Part shown: piece by piece, positions 33,317-42,589 of the stretch | Numbering within the stretch: position 1 is the stretch's first letter | Layout of the letters: each line of letters starts with the position of its first letter | Source: an uncultured SAR116 cluster alpha proteobacterium | GTDB taxonomy: Bacteria; Pseudomonadota; Alphaproteobacteria; Puniceispirillales; Marisalimonadaceae | Length of the DNA: 58,864 nucleotides | Direction: 5' to 3' | Assembly (NCBI GenBank): GCA_902595515.1 | Contig: CACJQK010000008.1 | Location: forward strand, 1-58,864 | The notes under the pieces: generated by a model | What the model was told of the DNA's origin: nothing | The model's database searches: none | What the model saw: only the letters and a program-made list of their open reading frames with translations | Position numbers and translations under genes: made by a program

Positions 33317-34270
33317 ATGACAAAAGAACTTAAAGATATGAAAGGTGTTATTGCAATTGCAACAACACCTTTTAACAATGAAAACTTAATTGATTTTGAA
33401 TCAGTCGATAGACTTTCAAATTATTACATAGAAAGTAAAGTTTCAGGGGTTACAATCCTTGGAGTTATGGGAGAGGCTCACAAGCTTAATATTGAAGAAC
33501 AAAAAACATTAATAAAAAGATTCGTTAATAACTTAATTAATAGTATTCCTGTAATTGTAGGGGTTTCTAATGCTGGTCTTGATAACTTAGAATTACTTTC
33601 AAAATTTTCAATGGATTCTGGTGCCTCTGGAGTTATGGTATCTGGTAATAATGGTCTAAAAAATGATGATCAAATCAAATCATACTTCAATCAAGTTGTA
33701 GATCGCACTCAAGATATTCCAATTTGTTTGCAGGATTATCCACCTACAACTAATGTTTACTTTTCTGAAAGTGTTATAAATACTATAATGGAAAATCATC
33801 CTTCAATTAAGATGTTTAAGCATGAAGACTGCCCGGGACATAATAAATTATCAAGACTACTTAGATATAGAGATAATCATTTAAACAGAAAATATAGCAT
33901 CTTTGTAGGAAATGGAGGTTTATACGTTCCCCAAGAACTTGAGAGAGGTGCTGACGGAATTATGACTGGTTTTGCATTCACTGAAATGTTGGTAAGTTTA
34001 CATAATTTATTTTCTAATAATGATAAAGAAAAAGCTGAAGACTTATTTGATATATATTTACCACTCATAAGGCATGAACAGCAATTTGGAATAGGTTTAG
34101 GTTTAAGAAAATTTGTTTTAAAAAAAAGGGGTATTATTAAATCATTAAATGTGAGATCTCCTGGGCCTGTTCTTACGGAAGACGATATTAAGGAAATCAA
34201 TTATTTATTAAAAAGATTACACTCTAAATTAACTGCAAACGGTCTTACAATTCCAAAAGGAATTAATTAG
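33317..34270 (+). CDS. DapA family protein with altered pyruvate-binding motif
   Basis: TIM-barrel Schiff-base enzyme of the dihydrodipicolinate synthase family, 317 aa. The Schiff-base lysine is likely Lys168 in KMFKHEDCPG and the catalytic tyrosine Tyr141 in LQDYPPTT. The GTTGE motif that holds the pyruvate carboxylate is here GVMGE (residues 49-53), so both threonines are missing; the substrate is probably not pyruvate. It lies between uraD and a racemase-like gene in the ureide cluster, an unusual place for an aldolase. Function unknown; a retro-aldol or dehydratase step on a ureide-derived acid is a guess. Preceded by AGGAAGG at good spacing. Confidence 0.82.
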   Translation: MTKELKDMKGVIAIATTPFNNENLIDFESVDRLSNYYIESKVSGVTILGVMGEAHKLNIEEQKTLIKRFVNNLINSIPVIVGVSNAGLDNLELLSKFSMDSGASGVMVSGNNGLKNDDQIKSYFNQVVDRTQDIPICLQDYPPTTNVYFSESVINTIMENHPSIKMFKHEDCPGHNKLSRLLRYRDNHLNRKYSIFVGNGGLYVPQELERGADGIMTGFAFTEMLVSLHNLFSNNDKEKAEDLFDIYLPLIRHEQQFGIGLGLRKFVLKKRGIIKSLNVRSPGPVLTEDDIKEINYLLKRLHSKLTANGLTIPKGIN

Positions 34271-34274
34271 AGGC

Positions 34275-35024
34275 ATGAAAATATTATTGTATAACCCAAA
34301 TACTTCTGAGTCCATAACAGAAATACTTTATGAAACTGCCAAGTTAGTAGTAAGTAGTGAAACAATCCTAATTCCTAAAACTGCAGAAAAAGGTTTCCCA
34401 TATATATCAACTAAAGTTGAAGCCCAAATTACTGGTACTTTAGTTTTAGAAAAAATAGCAGAAATACATTCACAATATGATGCCATAATTATAGCTGCTT
34501 TTGGTGATCCAGGTCTGATACCAGCAAAAAGTTTGTTTAATTTGCCTATAATTGGGTTAGGTGAGGCAGCCATGTTAAGTGCTTGCTTGTTTGGAAAAAA
34601 ATTCTCAATTATCTCATTTACTAATGCAATGGCGTCTTGGTATGAAGAAAGTGTTGAATTACTAGGATTACAGTCCAGATATGCAGGATTTAGAGCTATA
34701 GATGGTGTTAATTTAACTATAGATAAAATCCAAACGCTTCAGAAGAAATCTTTAGTTGAATCTGCCAAAAATGCCATAAATATTGATGGTGGTGAGGTGG
34801 TTATATTTGCAGGGGCTCCATTGTCTGGATTTAAAAAAGTTATTCAAAAAGAAATTAGTGTACCTGTGATTGATTGTGCTGAAGCAGCTGTAAAGCAAGC
34901 AGAATTAGCTGTCGTTATGAATCAAAATACTATAAATAAACCAAAATTACCTCCTAAATCATCTACAGGGGTTGATAAAAATTTATCAGAATTGATTGCT
35001 CACAAAGTTGATGATGGTTCATAA
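34275..35024 (+). CDS. Asp/Glu (hydantoin) racemase family protein lacking both catalytic cysteines
   Basis: Homologue of hydantoin and allantoin racemases, 249 aa, with the family start ILLYNPNTSESIT and the stretch PIIGLGEAAMLSA. The two cysteines required for the two-base mechanism are missing: Ala75 in IIAAFGDPGL where Cys is expected, and Gly180 in VIFAGAPLSG where the second is expected. It lies 4 bp after the DapA-like gene and directly before a PuuE-like gene (start immediately after its stop). Position suggests allantoin racemase, yet the chemistry would have to differ. It may be a lyase, isomerase or binding protein of a known but uncharacterised branch. Confidence 0.82.
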   Translation: MKILLYNPNTSESITEILYETAKLVVSSETILIPKTAEKGFPYISTKVEAQITGTLVLEKIAEIHSQYDAIIIAAFGDPGLIPAKSLFNLPIIGLGEAAMLSACLFGKKFSIISFTNAMASWYEESVELLGLQSRYAGFRAIDGVNLTIDKIQTLQKKSLVESAKNAINIDGGEVVIFAGAPLSGFKKVIQKEISVPVIDCAEAAVKQAELAVVMNQNTINKPKLPPKSSTGVDKNLSELIAHKVDDGS

Positions 35025-35927
35025 ATGAAAAGAAATTTTATTGGTTATGGAAAAGAAAAGCCAAAAATTCTTTGGCCTCAAGATAATAAAATTGCAATAT
35101 CATTTGTTGTAAACATTGAAGAGGGGGCAGAGCTTTCGATTTCATCAGGCGATAGTCAAAATGAGCATGTATACGAAAATAATAAAATTAAAATATTAGA
35201 CATCCCAGATCTTTGTATGGAATCTCATTTTGAATATGGTTTAAGATCAGGTATTTGGCGCATTTTTGATGTTTTTGATAAATACAATGTAAAAGCAACA
35301 TTTAGTTGTTGTTCTTTAGCATTAAAAAATTCTCCTTGGTTAATAGATGAAATATTAAACAGAAATCACGAAATATCTGCTCATGGTGTGAAGTGGATTT
35401 CCCATGCGTATCTAGACAGAACAGAGGAAAAACAAATAATTAATGAATGTTACTCCTCAATATTAAAACTTTCTGGTCATCCACCAGTTGGTTGGCATAC
35501 AAAATCAAGCACATCGCAATATACAAGGGATCTTTTAATAGAGCATGGAGGTTTTATATATGATTCGAATGCATATAACGATGATATACCTTATGTAATA
35601 AAAAAAAATAATCGGAAATTTGTTATTATTCCTTATTCATTTGATACTAATGACATGAGATTTGATGGGAACAATGGTTTTGTGCAAGGCGATGATTTTA
35701 ATATTTATTGTAAAGAATCATTTAATCAACTTCTCTTAGAAACAGATGATGGTTCTCCAAGAATGATGTCTATTGGACTACATCCCAGAATTATCGGAAG
35801 ACCAGGAAGAATTAAGGGACTTGAAGATTTTATCAAACATGTAAAAACTTATCAAAATGTATGGATACCGAAGAGGATAGATATAGCAAAATACTGCTTA
35901 GAACAAAATTCATTCAATTTTTACTGA
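35025..35927 (+). CDS. PuuE-type allantoinase / polysaccharide-deacetylase family protein
   Basis: Member of the polysaccharide deacetylase superfamily in the PuuE allantoinase branch, 300 aa. PuuE opens allantoin to allantoate and is metal-independent. Recognisable stretches are FIGYGKEKPKILWPQDN at the N-terminus, VVNIEEGAE, EYGLRSGIWRIFDVF, ISAHGVKWISHAY, PVGWHTKSS, YDSNAYNDDIPY, PYSFDTNDMRF and SIGLHPRIIGRPGR, all in the same order as in PuuE. The start directly follows the racemase-like stop. It is the second allantoinase candidate of the cluster. Alternatively it acts on another ureide imported by the TRAP system that follows at 36049. Confidence 0.8.
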   Translation: MKRNFIGYGKEKPKILWPQDNKIAISFVVNIEEGAELSISSGDSQNEHVYENNKIKILDIPDLCMESHFEYGLRSGIWRIFDVFDKYNVKATFSCCSLALKNSPWLIDEILNRNHEISAHGVKWISHAYLDRTEEKQIINECYSSILKLSGHPPVGWHTKSSTSQYTRDLLIEHGGFIYDSNAYNDDIPYVIKKNNRKFVIIPYSFDTNDMRFDGNNGFVQGDDFNIYCKESFNQLLLETDDGSPRMMSIGLHPRIIGRPGRIKGLEDFIKHVKTYQNVWIPKRIDIAKYCLEQNSFNFY

Positions 35928-36048
35928 TTAAATTTTTAACATTTATATTGAGTAATTTAACTAAATTTTTGCTCACCTTTAATTAAATTTGACTCTTTAT
36001 CATTCTGAATGCTTAATTATTTCACAATTACTATGAAAGGAATTTAAA

Positions 36049-37023
36049 ATGCTTACAATAATTTTTAAGAGAATGTTTCTTTTTGTAGCTGTATCTATTT
36101 TTAGTTTCAATTTGCATGCAGCAGATTGGACAATGGCTTCAGGCTATCCAAAAAGTAACTTTCATACTCAAAATATAATTAAATTTATAGATGATGTTAA
36201 GTCTACTACTTCAGTTAATATCAATTTAAATCCCAATGACACGCTAATTAAATTGGATGCTATAAAAACTTCTCTTCAAAGAGGACAAATCCCAATTGGT
36301 GAAATTAGGTTAGGTATTTATGGTAATGAAGACCCAATGTATATTTTAGCTGGATTACCTTTTATTGCACCAGACTATTCAAGTGCTTGGTTGCTAAAAG
36401 ATGTGCAGATGGAATATCTTCAAGAAAAATTTGATAAAAAAGGTCTTATGATTTTATATACTGCTCCATGGCCAGGACAAGGTTTTTATACTAAGTTTCC
36501 TGTAAATAGTGTTTCTGATTTTAGTGGAAAAAAGCTGAGAATATATTCTACAGCCACACAACAAATGGGATCTATGTTAGGATTTAATGCAACAATCCTA
36601 CCTTTTGCAGAAATACCTCAAGCATTTTCTACAGGTCTAATTGAAGCATTATTTACTAGTCCGCAAACAGGTATAGATATTCAAGCATGGGACAATACAA
36701 AACATTTTACATATGCTGGAGCTATTTTTAGTAAAAATGCCGTAGTTGTTACCAAAAAAGCCTTTAATGCTCTATCAAAAGGTGATCAGAGTAACATGTT
36801 AGCTGCTGCAAAAAAAGCTGAGCTTAGAGGTTGGGAAATGAGTGCTGAAACTACTAAAAAGCAAATTGACATCCTAAAGAAAAATGGAATGTCTTCTAAA
36901 AATGCTCCTGACGAGGTAATTAGTAAAATGAAAAGCATTGGTCTCGAAATGATGAAAAATTGGAGATCAAAAGCTAGCCCAGAAGCTAATGCGGTATTGG
37001 ATAGATATTTATCTATGCGTTAA
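36049..37023 (+). CDS. TRAP transporter solute-binding protein (DctP type), first system
   Basis: Periplasmic DctP-family binding protein, 324 aa. Signal peptide: hydrophobic residues 9-20, cleavage after LHAA near residue 24. The family arginine that binds a substrate carboxylate lies in KKLRIYSTATQQMG (about 164-177), and GLIEALFTSPQTG is the second typical stretch. A good AGGA ribosome site is 8 nt upstream. It opens a dctPQM-hyuA-hyuB series, so its ligand is probably a carboxylated cyclic amide such as an oxoproline, carboxylated hydantoin or ureide acid. Ligand inferred from context only. No hairpin follows it, unlike the other binding-protein genes. Confidence 0.92.
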   Translation: MLTIIFKRMFLFVAVSIFSFNLHAADWTMASGYPKSNFHTQNIIKFIDDVKSTTSVNINLNPNDTLIKLDAIKTSLQRGQIPIGEIRLGIYGNEDPMYILAGLPFIAPDYSSAWLLKDVQMEYLQEKFDKKGLMILYTAPWPGQGFYTKFPVNSVSDFSGKKLRIYSTATQQMGSMLGFNATILPFAEIPQAFSTGLIEALFTSPQTGIDIQAWDNTKHFTYAGAIFSKNAVVVTKKAFNALSKGDQSNMLAAAKKAELRGWEMSAETTKKQIDILKKNGMSSKNAPDEVISKMKSIGLEMMKNWRSKASPEANAVLDRYLSMR

Positions 37024-37041
37024 AATCTTAGAGAGATAGTC

Positions 37042-37557
37042 ATGAGAAATAAATTGAATAAATTATATTTATACAGTGGCTATCTTTCTGCTTTTTTTAT
37101 GGTCTTGATCGCTATGACCATAGTTGCTCAAATTTTAGGAAGATTTGTAAATATCACAGTAGACTCTACTGAAACTGCTGGTTTTAGTCTGGCTGCTTTA
37201 ACTTTCTTTGGGCTTTCTTATACTTTTCACAGTGGTGAACATATAAGAGTAACTTTATTTACAAGATTATTAGGAAAAAAAGTTAGAAGATACCAAGAAC
37301 TCTTCTCTTTGTCTTTTTGTATCATAATTACTAGTTATTTAACATATTGGAGCTGGGACTTTGTCTACTTTTCATTTATTTTCGAGGATATTAGTCCAGG
37401 TCTATTAGCTATTCCTTTTTGGATACCGAGGATAAGTATGTCTATAGGCGTATCCATATTTCTAATTGCACTTGTTGACGATTTTTTTACTGTTTGGAAA
37501 AGAGAACAGCCATCTTATGTAAAAAATGCCGATCCAATACTAAAAGATAACACTTAA
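37042..37557 (+). CDS. TRAP transporter small permease (DctQ), first system
   Basis: DctQ-family membrane subunit, 171 aa with four membrane segments (about residues 11-31, 45-62, 88-106, 127-150). The stretch TAGFSLAALTFFGLSYTFHSGEHIRV is the usual DctQ core. It lies between the DctP and DctM genes with 18-bp and 13-bp gaps, in the standard order. Confidence 0.92.
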   Translation: MRNKLNKLYLYSGYLSAFFMVLIAMTIVAQILGRFVNITVDSTETAGFSLAALTFFGLSYTFHSGEHIRVTLFTRLLGKKVRRYQELFSLSFCIIITSYLTYWSWDFVYFSFIFEDISPGLLAIPFWIPRISMSIGVSIFLIALVDDFFTVWKREQPSYVKNADPILKDNT

Positions 37558-37570
37558 AAGAGATATATAT

Positions 37571-38869
37571 ATGGCGACTGGATTATCATTAATTTTATTT
37601 ATATTATTACTATTTCTTCTTTCTCTCGGTATATGGGTAGCTCCAGCATTAATTACCCTAGGTTATATATTGCTAGAATTCTTTACTCCAGCACCAGTAG
37701 GATCTCTCCTTGCAAGCACATTATGGGATGCAAGTTGGAATTGGGCATTAACAGCTTTACCTTTATTTATATGGATGGGTGAAATACTTTTTAGAACAAG
37801 ACTTTCTTCAGAAATGTTTAAGGGTCTTGCACCAATGTTATCTAATTTACCTGGAGGTTTGTTGCATGTAAATGTAGTTGGTTGTGGAATAATGGCTGCT
37901 GTTGCAGGCTCTAGTGCAGTCACTTGCGCCACTATAGGTAGAATGAGTATACCGGAATTAAAAAAAAGAAATTATGACGAGACCCTTAGCATAGGTTCTT
38001 TAGCAGGTTCCGGCACATTAGGATTGTTAATTCCACCTTCAATCATGCTGATAGTTTATGGTGTTTTAGCTCAAGTCTCAATTTCAAGACTTTTCATAGC
38101 TGGTGTTCTGCCAGGTATAATGATTATTTTAATTTTTATGTCATATATAGCAATTAGATCTAAACTTAATCCTTCTTTAGCACCAAAACAAAATGTTAGT
38201 TATACTTTTTTTGAAAAAATAAAAGCAGCAAGAAACCTGCTTCCAGTAGTTGCATTAATATTTTTTGTTCTTGGATCAATTTATGGTGGTTATGCTACCC
38301 CAACAGAGGCTGCAACTATTGGTGTGATCGGAGCACTAATTCTCGCATGGTCTTCAAAATCTCTTAATTTTAAAAGTTTTATGGCTAGTTTAATGGGAGC
38401 TGTAAAAACTTCCTGCATGATTAATTTTATAATTGTGGGAGCTGCCTTTCTTTCAGTTGCAATGGGGTATACTGGTATCCCCAAACAATTAGGACAAATA
38501 GTTAATGACTTTGAATTATCGCAACTTTCGCTATTAGCAATTTTAACAATATTATACATTTTCCTTGGCTGTTTCCTTGAAGGAACGTCCATGATGGTTT
38601 TGACAGCATCTGTAGTTTTACCAATGGTCCAGACAGCTGGCATAGACTTAATTTGGTTTGGAATTTTTACTGTAATAGTTGTTGAAATGGCCCAAATTAC
38701 TCCTCCAGTAGGGTTTAATTTATTTGTTCTTCAAGGAATGACAGGTAGAGATATATTGAAAGTTACAAAAGCAGCCTTGCCCTTTTTCTTTTTAATGTTG
38801 TTAAGCATAGTTATAATTGTAATTTTCCCTCAAATTGTTACTGCACCCGTCAATTTTATGATCCAATGA
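37571..38869 (+). CDS. TRAP transporter large permease (DctM), first system
   Basis: DctM-family transport subunit, 432 aa, about 12 membrane segments. The two inverted repeat halves are seen as LPGGLLHVNVVGCGIMAAVAG and GGYATPTEAATIGVIGALILAW, with GSGTLGLLIPPSIMLIVYGV and QITPPVGFNLFVLQGMTG. The conserved SS/TP motifs suggest an intact sodium-coupled carrier. Overlap-free but close to the DctQ gene (13 bp) and 24 bp from hyuA, so the whole series is likely one transcript. Confidence 0.93.
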   Translation: MATGLSLILFILLLFLLSLGIWVAPALITLGYILLEFFTPAPVGSLLASTLWDASWNWALTALPLFIWMGEILFRTRLSSEMFKGLAPMLSNLPGGLLHVNVVGCGIMAAVAGSSAVTCATIGRMSIPELKKRNYDETLSIGSLAGSGTLGLLIPPSIMLIVYGVLAQVSISRLFIAGVLPGIMIILIFMSYIAIRSKLNPSLAPKQNVSYTFFEKIKAARNLLPVVALIFFVLGSIYGGYATPTEAATIGVIGALILAWSSKSLNFKSFMASLMGAVKTSCMINFIIVGAAFLSVAMGYTGIPKQLGQIVNDFELSQLSLLAILTILYIFLGCFLEGTSMMVLTASVVLPMVQTAGIDLIWFGIFTVIVVEMAQITPPVGFNLFVLQGMTGRDILKVTKAALPFFFLMLLSIVIIVIFPQIVTAPVNFMIQ

Positions 38870-38893
38870 TAATGTTTTAAAGGATTTTAATTA

Positions 38894-40963
38894 ATGAGAC
38901 TTGCTATCGATATTGGTGGAACTTTTACAGACATAGTTTTAGAAAACAATAAAGAACTTTTCACTAAAAAAGTTCTTACTTCTTCCTCTCAACCTGAAGT
39001 TGCAGTAATTCAGGGCGTAGTAGAGCTATTACATGAAAATAACATAAATTCTTCAGATATAAAGATGATTATTCATGGTACGACTTTGGCTACAAACGCA
39101 GTCATTGAAAGAAAGGGTGCCAAAACTTGTTTTATAACAACTGAGGGTTTTAGGGATGTCTTAGATATTGGTTATGAAAGTAGATTTGATCAATATGACA
39201 TACTTATTGAAAAAACAATGTCAATTGTTCCAAGAAAGCACAGATATGTAATAGAAGAAAGAACGGATATTAATGGAAATGTTATTAAGCCTATAAATAC
39301 GAAAAAATTTCATAGTTTAGTTGATACAATAAAAAATGAAAAATTTAAAAGTATTGGAATTGGCTTTCTTCATTCTTATGCAAATTCTAAAAATGAAAAT
39401 GAACTAAAAGAATTTTTGTTAAAATATTTACCAGATGTAGAGGTCAGTATATCTTCTGATGTATGTCCAGAAATAAGAGAATATGAACGTTTTACAACGA
39501 CTGTAGTAAACTCATACATAAAACCTTTAATATCTACTTATTTAAAAAAATTAGATACTGAATTGAGGCAAAAAGGTTTCAATTGTCCGCTCTTGTTAAT
39601 GACCTCTGGTGGAACATTAACTAACGTGACGAGTGCATGTAACAATCCAGTTAGATTAGTTGAGTCTGGTCCTGCTGGTGGTGCTATTTTGGCAACATCT
39701 ATTGCTGAAGATTTGAAATTAGATAAAGTGATATCATTCGATATGGGAGGAACAACCGCTAAGATAACCATAATTGAAAACCAGAAAGCAATCAAAGCTC
39801 GAGAGTTTGAAGTTGACAGAAAAGCGAGATTTAAAAAAGGTAGTGGCCTACCTTTGAGAATTCCTGTAATCGAAATGGTTGAGATTGGCGCAGGAGGGGG
39901 GTCCATAGCGCGAGTAAATAAGTTGGAGCAAATAATTACTGGGCCAGACAGTGCTGGCTCGAACCCAGGCCCAGCATGTTACTCAAACGGGGGTGATAAT
40001 CCAACAATAACGGATGCAGATTTAGTAATAGGCAAGATTGACGCTGATAAGTTTGCAGGTGGTAAAATAAGCCTATCCAAAAATTTTGCTAGAAATGCAA
40101 TTACAAAAAATATAAGTGAAAAGCTTAACATTAAGACTGAAACAGCCGCATTAGCAATATCTGAAATAGTAGATGAAACTATGTCAAATGCAGCTAGAGT
40201 TCACACCGTTGAACAAGGTCACGAAACATCAAACAGAACTCTGATTGCTTTTGGAGGAGCTGCCCCTCTTCATATCTCAAGAGTTGCAGAAAAATTAAGA
40301 GTAAAAAAAATTATCATCCCTACAAATGCAAGTGTAGGTTCGGCAGTCGGGTTTTTGAAAGCACCTGTTGGATACGAAGTAGTTAAAAGTCTTAGGATGT
40401 TATTAAATAAATTTAACTTTGAAAAAGTCAATAATTTACTAAGTTCCATGAGGGATGAATCAAAAAAAATTATACAAAACAACTCTGAAAAAACAGAATA
40501 TATCGAAGAGCGTTTTGCATTTATGCGATATGCTGGACAAGGGCACGAAATCAAAGTGCCTATAGATAATGAAGTATTGTCAACTAGAGATGAAAACAAA
40601 ATTAAAGACTCTTTTGAAGCAAATTACAAAAAACTATATTCTCGAATATTGCCAAATGCTGACATAGAAATTTTAACATGGTCTTTGTCATTATCTATTA
40701 TAGATGAGACCTCCAGTGAATATATAGAATTAGATGCTTACAATAACATAAAAGAAGATACTCTAATTGATTTCTGTGATTATGAAAGTGGAGAAAAAAT
40801 TAAAATACCAAATTATGAAAGGGCAAAGTTAAATCCTGGAGATATGATACAGGGTCAATGTGTAATTACAGAGGATCAAACTACAATAGTTGTTTCTAAT
40901 AATTTTAATACAAAAGTTTTAAGTAATAATTTTTTGCAAATGGAACATATAAATTATGAATAA
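38894..40963 (+). CDS. hyuA: Hydantoinase/oxoprolinase subunit A
   Basis: ATP-dependent cyclic-amide hydrolase subunit A (N-methylhydantoinase/5-oxoprolinase/acetone carboxylase beta superfamily), 689 aa. The actin-like ATPase fold is seen at RLAIDIGGTFTDIVL (residues 2-16), IHGTTLATNAVIERKG, SFDMGGTTAKITI (about 280-292) and LIAFGGAAPLH. The conserved GAGGGSIARVN follows (about 333-343). It works with the B subunit encoded next, whose start lies 8 bp inside this gene. The adjacent TRAP importer probably brings the substrate. Hydantoin, N-methylhydantoin and 5-oxoproline cannot be distinguished by eye. Confidence 0.93.
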   Translation: MRLAIDIGGTFTDIVLENNKELFTKKVLTSSSQPEVAVIQGVVELLHENNINSSDIKMIIHGTTLATNAVIERKGAKTCFITTEGFRDVLDIGYESRFDQYDILIEKTMSIVPRKHRYVIEERTDINGNVIKPINTKKFHSLVDTIKNEKFKSIGIGFLHSYANSKNENELKEFLLKYLPDVEVSISSDVCPEIREYERFTTTVVNSYIKPLISTYLKKLDTELRQKGFNCPLLLMTSGGTLTNVTSACNNPVRLVESGPAGGAILATSIAEDLKLDKVISFDMGGTTAKITIIENQKAIKAREFEVDRKARFKKGSGLPLRIPVIEMVEIGAGGGSIARVNKLEQIITGPDSAGSNPGPACYSNGGDNPTITDADLVIGKIDADKFAGGKISLSKNFARNAITKNISEKLNIKTETAALAISEIVDETMSNAARVHTVEQGHETSNRTLIAFGGAAPLHISRVAEKLRVKKIIIPTNASVGSAVGFLKAPVGYEVVKSLRMLLNKFNFEKVNNLLSSMRDESKKIIQNNSEKTEYIEERFAFMRYAGQGHEIKVPIDNEVLSTRDENKIKDSFEANYKKLYSRILPNADIEILTWSLSLSIIDETSSEYIELDAYNNIKEDTLIDFCDYESGEKIKIPNYERAKLNPGDMIQGQCVITEDQTTIVVSNNFNTKVLSNNFLQMEHINYE

Positions 40964-42584
40964 GAATAATTTAATTGATGAAAAAAATAATATTCAAAAT
41001 CAAGTAATGTGGAATAGACTTCTTTCTGTAGTTGAAGAGCAAGGTCAAACACTAGTAAGAACTGCATTTAGTCCAATTGTTCGTGAATGTGGAGATATTT
41101 CTGCTGGAGTATTTGATTTAGACGGTAGAATGATGGCTCAAGCAGTTACAGGTACCCCTGGCCATGTTAATTCTATGGCAGAGTCAGTAAAGCATTTTAT
41201 CGATCATTTTCCACTAAACACAATGAATGAAGGAGACATATTTATTACAAATGATCCATGGATGGGTACTGGGCATTTGAACGATTTTGTACTAACAACT
41301 CCTTGTTTCAAAGACAACAAAATAGTTGGTCTTTTTTCTTGTACATCTCATTTGACAGATATCGGAGGACTAGGAGTAGGTCCCGATGCTACTGATGTTC
41401 ACATGGAAGGTCTTTATATACCTATGTTGAAATTAGCTGATAAAGGTGTAATGAATAAAACATTGTTAAAACTAGTTAGCCAAAATACAAGACAACCTGT
41501 AGAAACAGAGGGTGATGTTTATTCATTGGCTGCATGTAATGATATAGGTTGCACTAGATTAGTTGAAATGATGAAAGAATTTGAAATCGATGATTTAAAA
41601 AAATTATCCAATTTTATACATGACAAGTCATTATCTGCTGTAGAAAATGAAATTAAGAAAATCCCAAATGGTGAATATAAAAATTCTATGATGATAGACG
41701 GATTTGAAAAGGATATTAAATTAGAGGCTAAACTAACAGTTTTAGATAAATCAATATCAGTTGATTATACAGGAACTTCTGATAAATCAAAATTTGGTAT
41801 TAATGTACCATTATCATATACCAAGGCCTACACTTGTTTTGGATTAAGTTGTCTTGTAAGCGCAGAAGTTCCAAATAATGCAGGTTCCCTAAAACCTTTT
41901 GAAATTGATGCGCCATTGGGTTCAATTTTAAATGCGCCATATCCTGCCGCAGTATGTGCAAGACATATTATTGGTCAAATGCTTCCGGACGTAGTTTTTG
42001 GTTGTTTAGAAAAAGCCATACCGGAAAAAGTTCCTGCAGAAGGAGCTTCTTGTTTATGGAACATTACATTTCGTGGAAAGACCGATAGAGGGGCTAATAA
42101 CAACTCATTGTTTGCAGTTACTGCTGTAGTTAATGGTGGAACAGGAGCAAGACCAAATAAGGATGGATTATCTGCTACTGCCTACCCTTCAGGTGTAAAA
42201 GGAACTCCAGTAGAAATTAATGAAGCAGTTGCTCCATTATTATTCCTAAAAAAAGAATATAATCCAGGAAGTGGTGGTAAGGGAAAGTATAATGGAGGTC
42301 TAGGTCAACTTATAGAAATTAAATCAGCAATAGATGAAGATATGGATCTTTTAGCTTCTTTTGATAGAATTAAATTTCCTGCAAGGGGACGTTTGAATGG
42401 AAGCAATGGTAAACCTGGACAAGTCTCAATTAAAGGTAAAGGAAAGCTAAATGGTAAGGGTACACAACTTGTTAAAGCAGGGGACATCCTTCAAATTTAT
42501 ACACCTGGAGGCGGCGGTCTAGGTAATTACTCTGAAAGAGAACAGTCTCTATTAGATAAAGATTTAGAAAATGATTTTTTATGA
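40956..42584 (+). CDS. hyuB: Hydantoinase/oxoprolinase subunit B
   Basis: Subunit B of the ATP-dependent hydantoinase/oxoprolinase, 542 aa, normal length. Typical stretches are EEQGQTLVRTAFSPIVRECG and DISAGVFDLDGRMMAQAV, followed by PGHVNSM (His), TNDPWMGTGHLNDF (metal site, about 109-122), and the C-terminal NPGSGGKGKYNGGLGQ and YTPGGGGLG. It overlaps hyuA by 8 bp, so the two are made together. It ends 5 bp before the convergent racemase-like gene. Confidence 0.93.
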   Translation: MNKNNLIDEKNNIQNQVMWNRLLSVVEEQGQTLVRTAFSPIVRECGDISAGVFDLDGRMMAQAVTGTPGHVNSMAESVKHFIDHFPLNTMNEGDIFITNDPWMGTGHLNDFVLTTPCFKDNKIVGLFSCTSHLTDIGGLGVGPDATDVHMEGLYIPMLKLADKGVMNKTLLKLVSQNTRQPVETEGDVYSLAACNDIGCTRLVEMMKEFEIDDLKKLSNFIHDKSLSAVENEIKKIPNGEYKNSMMIDGFEKDIKLEAKLTVLDKSISVDYTGTSDKSKFGINVPLSYTKAYTCFGLSCLVSAEVPNNAGSLKPFEIDAPLGSILNAPYPAAVCARHIIGQMLPDVVFGCLEKAIPEKVPAEGASCLWNITFRGKTDRGANNNSLFAVTAVVNGGTGARPNKDGLSATAYPSGVKGTPVEINEAVAPLLFLKKEYNPGSGGKGKYNGGLGQLIEIKSAIDEDMDLLASFDRIKFPARGRLNGSNGKPGQVSIKGKGKLNGKGTQLVKAGDILQIYTPGGGGLGNYSEREQSLLDKDLENDFL

Positions 42585-42589
42585 ATAGC

